Shown: piece by piece, positions 1-13,225 of the stretch | Layout of the letters: every line of letters begins with the position of its first letter | How positions within the stretch are numbered: the first letter of the stretch is position 1 | Assembly (NCBI GenBank): GCA_019096065.1 | Contig: JAGUCH010000006.1 | Span: 2,376,001 to 2,440,000, forward strand | DNA: 64,000 nt | Origin: Paracyclopina nana | Taxonomy: Eukaryota; Arthropoda; Copepoda; Cyclopoida; Cyclopettidae | Direction of reading: 5' to 3' | Notes under the pieces: model-generated | Told to the model about the DNA's origin: nothing | Database searches by the model: none | Seen by the model: the letters and a program-made list of their open reading frames with translations, nothing else | Translations under genes and position numbers: made by a program

Positions 1-338
1 ACGCCAACGCCATCTGGCGGCCGGGCCTGGAAAAAGAGTGCACTATAAAACAACTGCCTTATTTTAAGCGCTGCAGCAGCCAAGATTTACGAGGAAAATT
101 AGAGGGCAAAATTATCACAAATGCACTGCTTCAATCGGATACAATTCCCAGCGATCCAAGCGTGTTATTGACAGTTTCACGGGAAAAGAGAAAGCCTGCA
201 GCTAGGCCAATGAGGAGATGACTTTGCTGAAAGGCCTGGGTGATTTGAAAGTATAGATTTCGCAGCTGAGAAAGCTGAGAGCTGCTGCAGCAGCGAGACG
301 GAGAGAGCAAGGGCGGGATTGACATCTACTGAGAATTC

Positions 339-427
339 CCAATCACCGGGTGATTGGCTCTCGGTTAGGGGCGCGCGCTCCCGATCACTTCCACTGATCG
401 GCCAATGGCGCCTCCAATGGCCAATCA
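339..427. promoter_or_regulatory. CCAAT-box cluster with palindrome, promoter-like
   Basis: This patch is GC-richer than its surroundings. It holds a 9-bp-arm palindrome at 339-357 (CCAATCACC, one base, GGTGATTGG), so two facing CCAAT boxes, followed by three more CCAAT words between about 400 and 427 and a GC-rich stretch near 370. CCAAT clusters bind NF-Y in animal promoters. A TATAAA word lies at about 44-50. No gene is visible on the right, so a promoter here would most likely serve a minus-strand gene ending outside the window, or be an enhancer. This is inference from motifs only. Confidence 0.3.
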
Positions 428-1619
428 ATGAGCAGCTCTGGTGAAACGTGACCTACCTACACTGAATTCGGTGAACATTTGAAAGCCAGACTTGCTTTTT
501 GCCAATATTGCAAAAGCAGCCGTGAAAATACTTTGCTGAACATCTGCTATAACACATCTCTAGAGTTATTTATGTAGAGTTGCCATAAAAAAGGCCGAAC
601 CTGAATTATAGCACAATTTCACTTAAATACTGCGTAGTGCTACTTAGAATAGCAACTGGCGTTTAGCAAATGCTGCAGCTCATCCTTGTTTACTTTAATG
701 AGGGCATGATCGGCTTTGATACATGCATACCAATGCAATTGGGGACAACTGTAAGGAAAACTATTACACATTGAGCGCGCACGTGTTAATGACAAGGTGC
801 TTAACTGGTTATTCATTAAATATTCGAGGAATAATCACTTTCATCGCTCATTATAATGGTCTACTCGATCATTTCCTATTCTCAGAAAGTGCTTAATATA
901 AGCCTGCTTAATTGGAAAAGTTTATTGGATTGCCAGCTACGTACTGAGGGGAAAAAATAGGCTTAGCTTCGACTCAATGAGAAAAATAGTGCATTTAAGA
1001 GGGGCTTAACAAGGTTTGAGATATTTTCGAAGTTGGTAAATTCAGAGGAGCTGTCATTGAAAACAAGGCCTGATTTATCGTGCTGGCTGCATAATGAACG
1101 ATTTGAAAGGGTCTTCTTTTGCTCATTCTGGTTGGCTGGTCATGAAAAAATGCTTAGTTACAGAGCTGAACTCTTGCTGATTATTCGAGAGAAAGAATTC
1201 ATTTATCATCTATTCAATTTGGCCCATAAAACTGTACTGCTGGGACTGCGATTCGAATAATTGCCACGAGAGAGAATGTTTTTTAAGGGCTCCATTCATG
1301 CAAATCAGTATTATGGCTTTTTTGCACTTCAACAGCAGCACAGTATACATACTATATAGGTACCTATAAATGCGGAGATGTAGATTCATTCCCTACCGAA
1401 TATGGCTTTGATTTGCATGGCCAAATATGCAAAACAGCACTATTGTTGCGAACAGATTGAATAAATAGAATAAAGCTGGCTTGAATGCTTTGATTCAAAG
1501 CTCAATCTGGCCAGATCAGGATCGCTCATTGAATAAATTAATGCCAATGCCAAACACTGCCAATTATTTTGAAATGCACACGAATAAGTGGTGGACCAGT
1601 TTAATAAACGGCTGCCACT

Positions 1620-1773
1620 AGCCCGGTTCCAACACGGGATATCAGCATAGTATAGTACGGTAAACCAGTTAAGTCAGGTTGAGCTGAGCGCGCGAGCTAG
1701 CTGTGACCTGACTATGCTAAAAAGTCAAGTTACGTCTCCTGACTTTGCTGATTTTCCTTGTTGGAACCGGGCT
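1620..1773. mobile_element. Foldback element, MITE-like (154 bp)
   Basis: The outer 14 bases, AGCCCGGTTCCAAC at 1620, are matched exactly in reverse complement at 1760-1773. The similarity continues inward for about 26 bases with a few mismatches; ATCAGC is shared in both arms. Inside lie further complementary pairs: AGCATAGT near 1643 with ACTATGCT near 1711, and AGTCAGGT with ACCTGACT. There is no coding capacity and no clear target-site duplication. This is the architecture of a non-autonomous DNA transposon or foldback element; I do not recognise the family. Confidence 0.5.
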
Positions 1774-4485
1774 TCTTTCTCAAGTCCATTTTTCGGCTGG
1801 GAATCTCTTCAAATAGCAGATGTATATGCAAAGCTCGGAACAAGTTTCCAATTTTGCGTCCAATTTCGATTTGAGTGGAGAAAATCCCTCGTAATGGTAC
1901 TTGAAATTAATGAAAGAGAATTTGCGGTTCGAGGAAGAAGGGGTTGATATGCAAATACCCAATCACCCATGTGATGCTGCTGTCGAGGACACGCAGGTTT
2001 TCGCGAGAGCGCAACAAATGTTTTGTTATGTGCAGAATTGAAATGAGCAGATGTTTCGAACCCCTTCTTGCTTCGTGTGAACTATGCAAAAAATCAATAA
2101 ATATAGAGATTTTCAAAAGCCCTTCCCAAATGGACAATAGCCCGCCGCCGCGCGGCGGCAAAGTCCAAAAGCATCAACTAAAGAAGGCTTAGAGCTACGA
2201 TAGTTATGCATATGTCCCCTTTACATACCCGTACTCACCGCGATTAAACGAGTCACTGAAATAACAGCTAGCTCGCAAAAATCATTTGGGGAGAAGAAGC
2301 CTTTTTTTGCCTCTCCGCCGAGCAAAAGCTTCTTCTTGCGTGAACCTATTTGGGGAAAAGGATCGAGTCTTTAGCCAAATCCAAACAAGAGGAAATGTTG
2401 AGGTCTGCTAAGTCAGTCAAAATCCTTCTCTGAAAGATTGTATCCAGAGAAATCATTAATCAATTTGTCACGGGATTGGGGAAGTGGTGGTGGTGCTCGT
2501 GAGTAATGGTGCCGATATCATTTGCGTATCTAGCTCGTTTCACAAAAGGATTGAGATGCGATTTCAAACTAAGTTGGCATGAACAAATATGCAAATTATG
2601 CAAAATAGCCGTGATTCGAGGCGATCATCATCAATCCCTGCGCATGGCTTTAGACCATTCAAAAAACGAATACCACCTTTTGAGTGCAGGAGCTGGACAC
2701 ACAATGCCTTCGAACGTCAACAAAACGTGGGAATCATGCAAAAAGCTAAATCCAATCATAAGCTTTCACTGTGAATTCTGGGGCCACAAGAAGAAGAGCG
2801 CACCGATGCAGATGCGAGGCGTTTCAAATTAATTAAACTGATTGTTTAGTGTACTAGAAAGGCGGCGGTGACCAAGAATATGCCAGTGGCAGGCGAATGT
2901 TCAATTTTTGAAATTGCCGCTGCCCTGACAATGATATGCGGGGAAACTTTTCAAAACAGACAGTCCACAGTGCGCATGGGGACATAATAAAGCAGCAGCA
3001 GCAGCTGAAAAATGGCTGCTAGATTCCGAATAGGTTCAGAGATGAGCAATAATTAGACTAGCGCAAAGGTCAATTAAATATTGAAGTGATGGATGACCAA
3101 TAAATCAATTCTAGCTGGCATTACATACCTAAAGGGACACATTTATTTTGAAATGCTTGGCCACCGAGTTCATTTTTGTGACTCTCCAAAATTGAGGAGG
3201 TGTATAGTATCTTAGGCAGGCAAATGAACCGGAATTTCCTCCCAAATCCTCGCATCTTGCTCTGACATCAAGACAAGCCAGGCTAGAAAATTTCAAATGC
3301 CCCCTGGGACTTCATGTTCCATTATCTCATACACATAATTTTTGAGAGGTGCACAGTCACATAAATAATAAAACTTCTCGAGAAAGCAATCGCTGTTTCA
3401 AGAGTGGAAAAGAGCAAAGCATTGCGTTTCAATGCTAAACAGAAAGGGCAGTCAAAGTATATTCCCTCAATAATGAATCATTCATAAAGACTAATTCAAT
3501 TGCAGACTGGATTGTTAGCAGACATTCGCAATTTTATTGCCAGGAATTATGGATGAACGGCGAAAATTGGTCCACATAAAAAAGGGCTCTCTAAAGTTTG
3601 CCAATCACAACTACAATATCAAGTGGGCGAGACCACATTGCAGGGCCATACTATAATCTAGGCTTCAAGAAGGAATTGATTTTTTGCAAAGATCTCATTT
3701 TCCTGTCAGTGTCCAATCAAAGTGCAACTACTGGATTGGCTCGTTGCAAATATCATCATTGTTTGCTGTGAATTTGCACCAGCAGCGACGATAAAAAAAA
3801 CCGCCTACAACATACAGCAGTAGCAGCAGCAGGCGGTCAATGCTAAATTGCTTGCAAAATTTTATTGAGCTTTGAAGGCAACAAAGCTAGATTGATTTTA
3901 CAACTGAGGGATCATGCAGTAAATCAAATGCACAGTTGGGGATCCAATTTGCCCGAAAATAACCCCAGAAAATGACTGGTGGGCTGGTGGCTTTCTAATT
4001 AGTCTCTTAACAGCTCATTGTCATAAGAAAACTACTTTGCTATTGAGGTCAGCTTTTACTGAGAACTGATCAATGTTTCTTCTCGATAAAAAACAATCCT
4101 TGCTAATTAGGCGGGGCCCTTTCTTGGACTAATTAGGCCAATTCCTCGTATGTGTCAATCCATTCTAATTATCAGCTCGTCAAAGGCAACAAAAAAGCAC
4201 GCCTACTGCTGTCTGTCAGTCAGTTTTCTACAATTCAATCGTGACTGCTAACTGTATAATTTTGCAAGTCGAGTGACAACTTTCGTGTCATTTACAGCGT
4301 GTATACTACAGAGCAGAAAGTTATTGCAAATTGATATTCACTTGCGCACAAATCAAAAACTATTCAAAAACTCATTAGCTGATCCAGAAGTGTACACAAA
4401 TTGGGACATTGCTAACCAGACGCGTGAGCGCGCAAAAGTGCATTTTGATAACTACTCTGTAATTATCATTTACAATCATGGCAAA

Positions 4486-4624
4486 GCTTGAATTGCAGCA
4501 CAAAATTTGAATTAATAATAATATTGCCTCTTCCAAGCCTCAACGGGGGATGTGCTTGAATTGCAGCACAAAATTTGAATTAATAATAATATTGCCTCTT
4601 CCAAGCCTCAACGGGGGATGTGCT
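4486..4624. repeat. Perfect 68-bp tandem duplication
   Basis: A 68-base unit beginning GCTTGAATTGCAGCAC at 4486 is repeated exactly from 4554, with the first bases of a third copy ending at 4624. I see no mismatch between the copies, so the duplication is recent, is being homogenised, or is an assembly artefact. It is not part of a longer array and has no coding potential. Confidence 0.9.
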
Positions 4625-7600
4625 CTGATTTGAAGATTATGGAACGAGAACCCGCTTTTTTTCGCGCCAAGCAAATTCCACCGTTTCGTGTCTCTGAAGG
4701 AGAAGAAGAAGAAATGGTGGTGAACGTGACCGACTGGTCAAGTTTTGATATTCGTCGTTGTTTCGCCACGCCCAATCGGCCACGCTGATCCTGATAGCAT
4801 TTTTTGGCCGAAATATGAACAAACCCCTTTGGCAGCGCCTCACTCTATGCTGAGGCAATACTAAAAAGTGAGGGGTTGTAAGTGTATCATTAATGTTTTT
4901 ACAGTAAATTGTGTGTCTGTCAAAGTCGGACAATTGTGTTCTAGATTGCGTGAGCATCCTTTATTTTGCTGCAACTTTATTTATAGCAAATATTTTTGCA
5001 ACAATCATCATCCTCATCCAAAAGGCAATTTCAAGATTTCTCCCATTTTCTGCGCAATTTGGTATGCATGCTTATGCCGAATTTCAAAAACGAATCTCGC
5101 ACACTGGTAGCAGCTTGTTAAAAATCACACTTATTCTTGACAATTGCTAGAGTAATGTTTAGCAGTGAAATGCTTTCTCATGGAGAATATGCTGAAAGAT
5201 GACAATTTTCCCCACTGTGTCTTTTTTGCAAGTTTGGCCAAAATTACAGTCAACCGTTAAAATCAAATCTTGCCAGTGGCACAAAATGATGTGACACTGT
5301 GACAGCTACTTTTGGTAGCAATCCAAACCAAAATTGCCTCTGCTTCCAGAGGTCAAATGCAGCAATAACGTGAAATCGTGACGGCGAGGAAAAAAGAATA
5401 GCTCAATTCGAGCCGATTTTGTTTGCAAATCACTCCTTTGAAGGGTTTGTTTTTTGCCGAGTAGTGCTCAAAAGATTTTTGCTGAAAGGCTCAATTTTTG
5501 CACATAACACGCTATTGCATGATGAAAAATTTTGATCAGACCAAACGATTGCCTCAAAATTCGCCAGTCACGAAAGAGAAGAAGCCGCTGAGAGGCCAAC
5601 TTTGCATATTCTCTGCATAAACCTATAGCAAGTTCGAACTCGAATAACTAGCACTTTGTCATGAATCACGATTGGAATCGCGATTGATATATTTTTTCAA
5701 AGTTTTTTAAACAAGGATCACACTTGTGCCTCCTCGTTCGTCATCAGCTATTTTCGTTCGCAAAATTGGATTTCTATTGATGCCAGATTGAAATCAGTGC
5801 TCCAAACGAACTGGCTATTTGAGACGAACTGCAAATAGATAGGATTAATCTTTCAAAAGCTGATGAGTGGAGCTCAATTTTCAAACTGACATTTGCATAT
5901 ACGTTGCATATGCTATCGGAGCTTTTTAAGTCATTGCATCGATTTTTCATACTTTTTTGCGTGTACTTTTGATTTGAAATTGAATGCTTTTTTGCCAGTA
6001 GAGTTTGCAATTAGTGACGGTAAGGTGACATCAAATCAAGCATAGTACAACTCTCACACACACACTGTGGGAAAAGCTGACCCTAAAACCCATCAATTAT
6101 CTCAATGATAACCAATAAACGTATAAATGATTTGATGGGGCTCAAATTGAGCATTAATTTAAGTTTTCCTGTAGTCCCTCAGTGTGTATTAGCAGCTCAG
6201 CTCATTCTGCATAGCTTTTGAAGCCGAAAGAGCAGATGGTGGTGAAAAAGGGTTCTACTATTAGGCTAATAGTCAATGATCAGAATAGAAGATATGTAGA
6301 CACAATGCAAACTTGTGATTTGCATAGCTAGAATTCAATACACAAATATCCGTTCGTTTGCAGATGGGGTACAGCAGTAAATGCGCAAAAAAGGCCATTT
6401 ATACTGCATGGAACGCAGCATTGCTTGGTTGCTGTGGACAGCACAAAAAAGGAATGCATATGGCATATGCGGACTTTAAGTCGATGAGAACCAAACTTTT
6501 TCAATGGATGATGACCATGAGTGTTGCACACTTTTCCCGCCCATTTTTCTTATACGCTAGAGAGATTTGCAAGACTACTTGGCCAATTTTCTGTACAATA
6601 ATTATTATTGCTTGAAAAAATAGTCAAGATTATTTTATGCAAAAAAAGTTAAGTTTTACGGCGGTTTTACTTTTGGGGGGCTCAAATGAAGGTCTCACAT
6701 ACTTGCGGAAAATTTGTGGCTTTCATTAAACTTGTAACTAGTAGAATGTGCGCATAAAAAATTCACGATCGTCAATTTCAGGAAAATGGCCATTCAAGAG
6801 GAGAAGGGAATTTTTCAAATTCAATTGCCTCGGATGGAACATCATTTTTCAATTAAGTGAGCATGCAATTTATGCTTCGACTTTTATGGTTGACTTGACT
6901 TTATGTCCCCTTTCGTCGTTTGCTGCTCGTTTTCCAAATTAAATCAATATGAGGATGTTTATTCAAAAGGGGCAGCAAGTTTCAATGAACGTGCAAACAT
7001 GGAAAAATATGCACATGAGACTATAATAGATAATCCATGAAGAGGGTTGTGGAAAACTGCCATGAAATATGAGCAAATTTTGATCGCAGCAGCTTCTGAA
7101 GTATGTATACAGAACTACGTACGTAGCCAGGTGTTCAGGTCTCATCATCACCCCACTTTATTATTGGATTCATGAGCTGAAGTAATGGCTACTGAAGTTG
7201 TGTGTATATACGAAAATGTCGTCAACATATTCGCTATATCACTTCTGTGTATGAACAAGCCGCATCTGATTGGACACATTCGGCAATTGCCCTGTGTCCT
7301 TCAGCCATAAAATTCACTATAAATACGATTAACAACTACTACACATGCTATTTACACAATTTCTGACGTACAAAGGTAGAAATCAGTTGAGGGCGTTATG
7401 GCAAAAATATGAAAAGATGCCGCTAGCAGGGAGTTGAACTAGTGCCATAATCTTCAATGCTCATGCTTCGCGAGAAGATTGGGTTACTCACCCGACGAAT
7501 TGAATAACACGCATTTTATTGCTCATCCATAAAATGAACATTTGATACACAACACATAAGTAGCACGAATGCGGCGAAAAATGTACACGAGAGATTTATG

Positions 7601-10600
7601 CAGCAAATGCCAAGGCCCAGCCAAAAACTAAAATTCGATCTGCTTAAGTTTCTGCAAACCTGTCGGCCCTAAATGCCACGTTTTGCCCTGGTCATCCACT
7701 TAACTTGCCAATTTTTGGACAACAGCCAAGGGCCAAAAAAAGACTGCATCATATATAGCGATTCTGGCCCTGTAAAACGGTTATTCATCATGTAATGGTA
7801 ATAATGAATTCTGTCTACTAACTCCACCAAATTTTTCCATCTGACAGCTGTTTAATAATCTCGCGCCCATCGCACGATTTCCCCCCTTTGAGCCCTAATT
7901 TTCGGGCTTTACATACCACACAAACTACCCAAGCACTCACTCTGACCAAAGAAAAACAGCAGCCATCAATTAAACTGGAGGACACCCAAAACTGAAGGGA
8001 TGGAAAAAAGGGAGCTCTTAGATATATGAACTGTAATTTTTTGATGAGCTGTTTTCAGCCTTAATTTTTGGCAAGTAGCCAATATGCCTCACCTTTGAGG
8101 CTAGCCTATAATTAAACCAGTTAATTTTTTTTTGGCCTGAAATTTTGCTGATTTGAGTGGCTCTGCCTGGGTGGTAAAGGGTTAACACTGATAGGTTACA
8201 AGCTCGCGTGTCAGCCCCCCTAGAGTGGCTGATGTTGAGGGAATCTTTGAAATGGCCACCACTAGCACCAAGTCCAAAATGTCTGTCAGTCAGCCTTTCG
8301 TATATGCAAATCGACTCAAAATACAAATACATTGTGATTGCACAAGGCGAAGGTTGAATGGGTCACAGGCCTGTCACTCAAATTCTCTGTGGGGTGTAAA
8401 AGGCTGAAATTTCGGGATCTAATAAAAAGCCTGATAGCGATAACAACCGTGTGGCATGTGAGAAAAAATGAAGAGCTTGACCAACAATAGCAAATCCCAT
8501 TTGAATCACACAAAGCTAGCTGGCGTTTTTGCTCGAATTTCTTACACTTGACTGTCAGTTTCCAATTGGTTTTGAAGCCAGAGAAGTGTGAAAATTAACA
8601 GAAATGCCAAGCCTCTTTTTTGTCGTTTTGAGCAGCAGGAGGAATAACTCCCAGCGTGGAGTGTGAAAAATGAGTGATTAAGGACACACAAAAGCGACTT
8701 TTAAGCAAAGTTGGGGAAATCAGGCCAGAAGAGATCCTTTGGCTCTTTTGATCTTGACAAGCCTCAAATTGAGTTTTGAATCGGGGCGAAGAGGCATGAT
8801 AGAAAAGTTCTTCTCATTGGGCGGATTTGTGCACACATTGGCTCAAAGGCAATCTCCAGCTCACGAGATTGGAACTTCTGACTTTGTGGCTTGAGGCATC
8901 TCAAATCTGATCCACCCATCACTTCAGATGGATCTGACATGGAAGAACGCAGCTCATTTTTTGCTCAGCCGTTCGTTCAAAAACTCTCCTTGATGATGCT
9001 CAAACAGAGCCCATTCAAGCATGATCACAATTCCTCTTCTACGTCTACTAAAGATTCGCCTTTTTGTGTGTGTATATTATTTACCAGCCCCCCGAGGAAA
9101 ACGAGATTCTGAAGAAGCCAACATGAAGCCAAATTTTTGAAAGCTACACCGACGACTCTTTAAATCTCGAAAGATTGATCTTGTCTGGATGCTTTTTATG
9201 GCGGACAATTTCAAATGTGCCATCAAGTGGATTTACAGCAATATTTGGCATTCCGATATCAAATACCATCTTGATAAAAGCAGCGAGTTAGGCAGCATTG
9301 AATAAGCAGCATTTTATTATACCCCTCTTTCTCTCCTCTTCATTGGCAAAACTTTTCGCGTAGATCTTGCCACCAGACTGAATGACCAAGAGCAGCATTT
9401 ACGTTTTTTGACAACACGAAATTTTGCAACGGTCATAACGAATTTGCTACAGTGAAAAAACTTGCAAAAATTATTCGCCACTGACCGCATCTTTCAAAAC
9501 AACCCCACGAGGTCTACAATCAAAATTGGGTCGTTGTTGGCGTCACTTTTTTGCCAGATTGATGGGGGTCAAAGTAATGAACTCCTTTGATAGTTATCTG
9601 TGCCATTTGCTGCCTCAAAACAGCAACGGAGATCGCTTATGGGCCAGGTACGAGATTGCAAATTACAGTTTTTAATGATCTACTACTACAGCATAAAAAA
9701 GAGCATCTCATCAGCTGTACTAGCCAATTCAATCAAAGCGTTAGACGTTACCTGACAAAGACTTGGCAGCATCTTCTCACAGAATCAGCTTCAATTTCAG
9801 GGCTATTAATTCCGTACAAGAGCCCCACCAGATTAAAAATGGGCGCGGCGGAAAACCTCTCTTTTCGTGATATTGCTTAAATACGCAAAATGCGCAAGTC
9901 CCGATTTCCTATTCAGTTCAAGGCTCCCACTTTTTTCACTGAAACTCAATTTAAAGACTTTGCTTCGTGGGGAGATCGATCTACTTTGGCTGGCCATTTT
10001 TCATATGAAAAGCTAAGGCAGGATCGGCCACTTTTGATATTTTTTCTCTCAAAAGCATATGTCGGTGTCTGCAAAGAGCCCATAAAAAGCAGGCTCTAAG
10101 GAGCCCTGAAGGCACAATTATTATTTTGGTCAGAAGACTTTATCCACCACGGATCATCTGGCAAACCGGGCACTTTACATCAGCAGGAAATTCAAATGAG
10201 CTCACCCAGGCAATTACTTGGCAGAAATTATGCAGCAGCCGTTTTCGCGCCAGGTTGCCCAGTGTGCTGGCTAAAAAAGTGGGGTGACAGATTCGTGATG
10301 AATGGAGGAAGCTTATCGGCTCTGACCAGGAAATCCAATTTGCCTGGTTTAAAGCAAAATAGCCCAGAAAGATTTGGAAACGACGAGAGCGACGGAAAAA
10401 ATGAATGATGAATTAGCAGACCGCCTTCCAGTGATTGAGTGGCCGCATAAGAAATGCACTTTGAACTCTAATAATCATACCTTGATGGAATATCAAATGA
10501 GCCCCAGGCAGAGAGACACAAGCATACATAATTCAAAAAGCTGATCAAATCTGGCCAAAAAAAGGAAAAACACTGCTTCCCAGGATGTGTAACGAGGCCT

Positions 10601-12702
10601 TTCAAGCACGAAAAAGCTGAAAGAATCGACTTTGCTATAGAAGGGGGGACTGCTGGTGCCAAAGAATCAATACGAGGAAGGGAAAAATGATAATGGAACA
10701 CTTGACGTTAATATTGACTTTTTGCCTGTTGAGCAACCCTTTTGATTTGGAACACATGTCCAATCAATCCCCAGTTGTCTCCTGTCAGCCGCAAAATTGG
10801 CTTGAAAAAAGAAACACAATAACTTTTTGCCTTTCATCACGCGCGAGCCAAGCCCCAAAATCCAATCTAAAGTGCAAAAAACTTAATCAATACCACATGG
10901 CTTGCGCGACGACGACTCAAACGTGCCCATTATTTCTTCTGGGAGACGACAAAAAATGTGATTTCAAAAGTGAACACAGAAATGGAGCGCATTATCAATA
11001 CCCAAATGGAATTCACGAAGAGAAATGGCATTTGTAACAAAATTACTTTCCGTATAGAGACGAGAAGCAGAAGAAGGCTCGCATTTTTATTATCGATCCC
11101 AGACTCAATGCAATAAGAGAGTTCAATTGGCTTCTATTGATGTTGTCAAAAATATATAGCTACTTTTGCAGCTCGAGATGACGGCACTTTGGTAAATTGT
11201 CACATATGCTAGATGCGACTCCTTTATAGCAAACTGCTGCAGTACGCAGAACACGAATTCAATTGAATTGGCTACTCTTTTTTCTTTGCATCATTTCTTC
11301 GTATTGGGTGGTCGTCTGCTGCGCAAAATCGAGCGGGAGCAGCCTCTAATGATAGATGACGTTGTAAAAAAATCAAAGAATTTTTGATCCATGATCATCA
11401 ATCAGGTGAAACAGTAATTACACCAAAACTTCCTCTTGACTTGATGGATCCCATTTTCACTGCATCCGGGATCAATTATTTACTGATATCTGGACGTGAG
11501 GGAGTTTGCGGTTTATGAACTCGGATTCAGAGATCCTTAAGAGCGCGCGGCGAGCTTTCCACTTCTAAAGAAGACCAATGAATTCCACTTTTGCCCGTAA
11601 CAGCACAGAGAGTTTAAATATACCTTCATAAATGTGATTTACAATTCTTGAAAGCAGATGTTTTGCCATAACATGTCAGAAATGCTGCTAATGCGTTTAA
11701 ATATGATACGAATCGCTCTACGAATTTTCATGGCCGTCAGCAGCCAATTTATTGCTGTGCTGGGCAAAGGACGTGGCTGAATCTTGGAAGTGAAGGGGAA
11801 TTTGACCGCCTTTGAAGCCCCGGAATCCCCCAGCAAACCAATATTGGTCGTTTGAAATCGCAAGGGAATATTGCTTACACTAGGATTGCCTCAACTCTGC
11901 AAATGAAATCCCCTCTTGGTTTGCAGCAGCAGCAAATTCTCACATATTGGAAGGCCACTATATGCTTACAGAGTGAACCCCATATGTTGAGCTCCAATAG
12001 AGGAGATTTGCACAATTCGTTTTCCTAAATTAAAAAATTAAAAATGGCCCCAAAATACACTAATTTGGAAAGAGCATCGTCACCACGGCTCTAATCCCAT
12101 ATTTTTGAGCTATTTGCAGGGAGCTGTGTAGGTCACATCATATTTGGACGTCTGCGGCTATCTGGCATTATGTGAAAGGAGATGCAAAACAACGTAGCAA
12201 TATTACTATGACCAAGGGTCTGAAATTCAATTCTGAATGTGAAAGCAGGACCCTTTTGAGACAAATTACTAATTGATTCTATGGCGGCCAAAAGGAATGA
12301 AGCAAGATTTAATTTAGACTAGGAAATGCAGGAATTCATATCTTACACACGTGATGACTGAGCAAAAACAATTGAATTTCTGGCGCAAGTTTTGTGATAA
12401 TCTATAGTAGATCTTTCTTTGTCTCCTTGGACAACTACTGCTCCACGAGAATAGCATAAACAAATGTTTGCAAAATCTTGAAAAGGAAGTTTTGACGTAC
12501 TGCTACTATGTGGAACAAAGTAGTCTGGTTTCTACACGTAATTGAGACACTATGGCCCGAAATGAAGTTACGTCAGGGGGATGTCAAAGTACGTCAATTG
12601 TCACATAAGCACACACTGTAAAGCCAAATGGAGAAGCCAAAGCATTTTTTATCCCGCAACAATTTGATCAGCCAAGCATTTTTGCACATCATTATAATAA
12701 TA

Positions 12703-12852
12703 TAGGATTATACACCTCTAGGCTGGAGGATAACACGAATTATTTTTTAGTGTCAAGTGACAGATCACGAGTGAGCGGAGCGAACGAGTGATTGGCACGA
12801 GACACTAAAAAATAATGAGTGTTATCCGACAGCCTAGAGGTGTATAATCCTA
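12703..12852. mobile_element. Foldback element, MITE-like with long inverted repeats
   Basis: Arms of about 53 bp are nearly perfect inverted repeats. The left arm starts TAGGATTATACACCTCTAGG at 12703 and ends at the TTTTTTAGTGTC near 12755; the right arm mirrors it and ends ATCCTA at 12852, with about four mismatches. The roughly 45-bp centre contains short palindromes such as TCACGAGTGA. The element starts with TA and ends with TA, which would suit a TA target duplication of the Tc1/mariner type, but that is inference. There is no transposase. Confidence 0.6.
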
Positions 12853-13146
12853 TTACTATTAGCTGCCCCCCAACATTTCAAGCATTGGCTAAAATTGAAT
12901 TCACGAAAGTTTTTTTGGCTTGATTTTTGCAAGATATGCCTTAAATTTTGCGGCTCGCTTTCTTGCAGATAGCGAGCCTGAGCTCATCAAAGCTGACCCA
13001 GCGGTCTAGCCTTCAACATGCGCCTGTTGCCTTTGCATCTTGCGACCATGTTGCGCCGGCCCGTTCGGCCATGTTTTTCAGCGCTCGCTAGTTGTCAGTT
13101 TACTGTTGTAGCTATTTGACCCAGCTCCAAGTCATACTGCATATTC

Positions 13147-13225
13147 AAATTGCTGGTTTAGAGGTAGAGCGTCGGCGCGCTACCCGGGTGACCGGGGTTC
13201 GATTCTTGCTATGTCTACTTTTTTT
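13147..13225 (+). repeat. tRNA-like Pol III unit, probably tRNA-derived SINE head
   Basis: A box A-like sequence (TGGTTTAGAGGTAGAGC, from 13154) is followed about 25 bases later by a box B-like GGTTCGATTC at 13196-13205. A run of eight T, a Pol III terminator, lies at 13218-13225. The D-stem pairs when G-U pairs are allowed. The anticodon stem is broken, position 33 is not T, and the T-stem and acceptor stem do not pair. I therefore call it a tRNA pseudogene or SINE head rather than a working tRNA gene. Confidence 0.45.

Noticed and set aside
5785..5806. Partial resemblance to the 3' part of miR-285 (GAAATCAGTGCT)
   Set aside because: The miRNA seed is absent and no hairpin arm is visible nearby. 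The match is chance.
10687..11037. 116-codon open frame in the desert
   Set aside because: Low-complexity composition, no domain, no conserved neighbours. This length occurs by chance in 27 kb over six frames.
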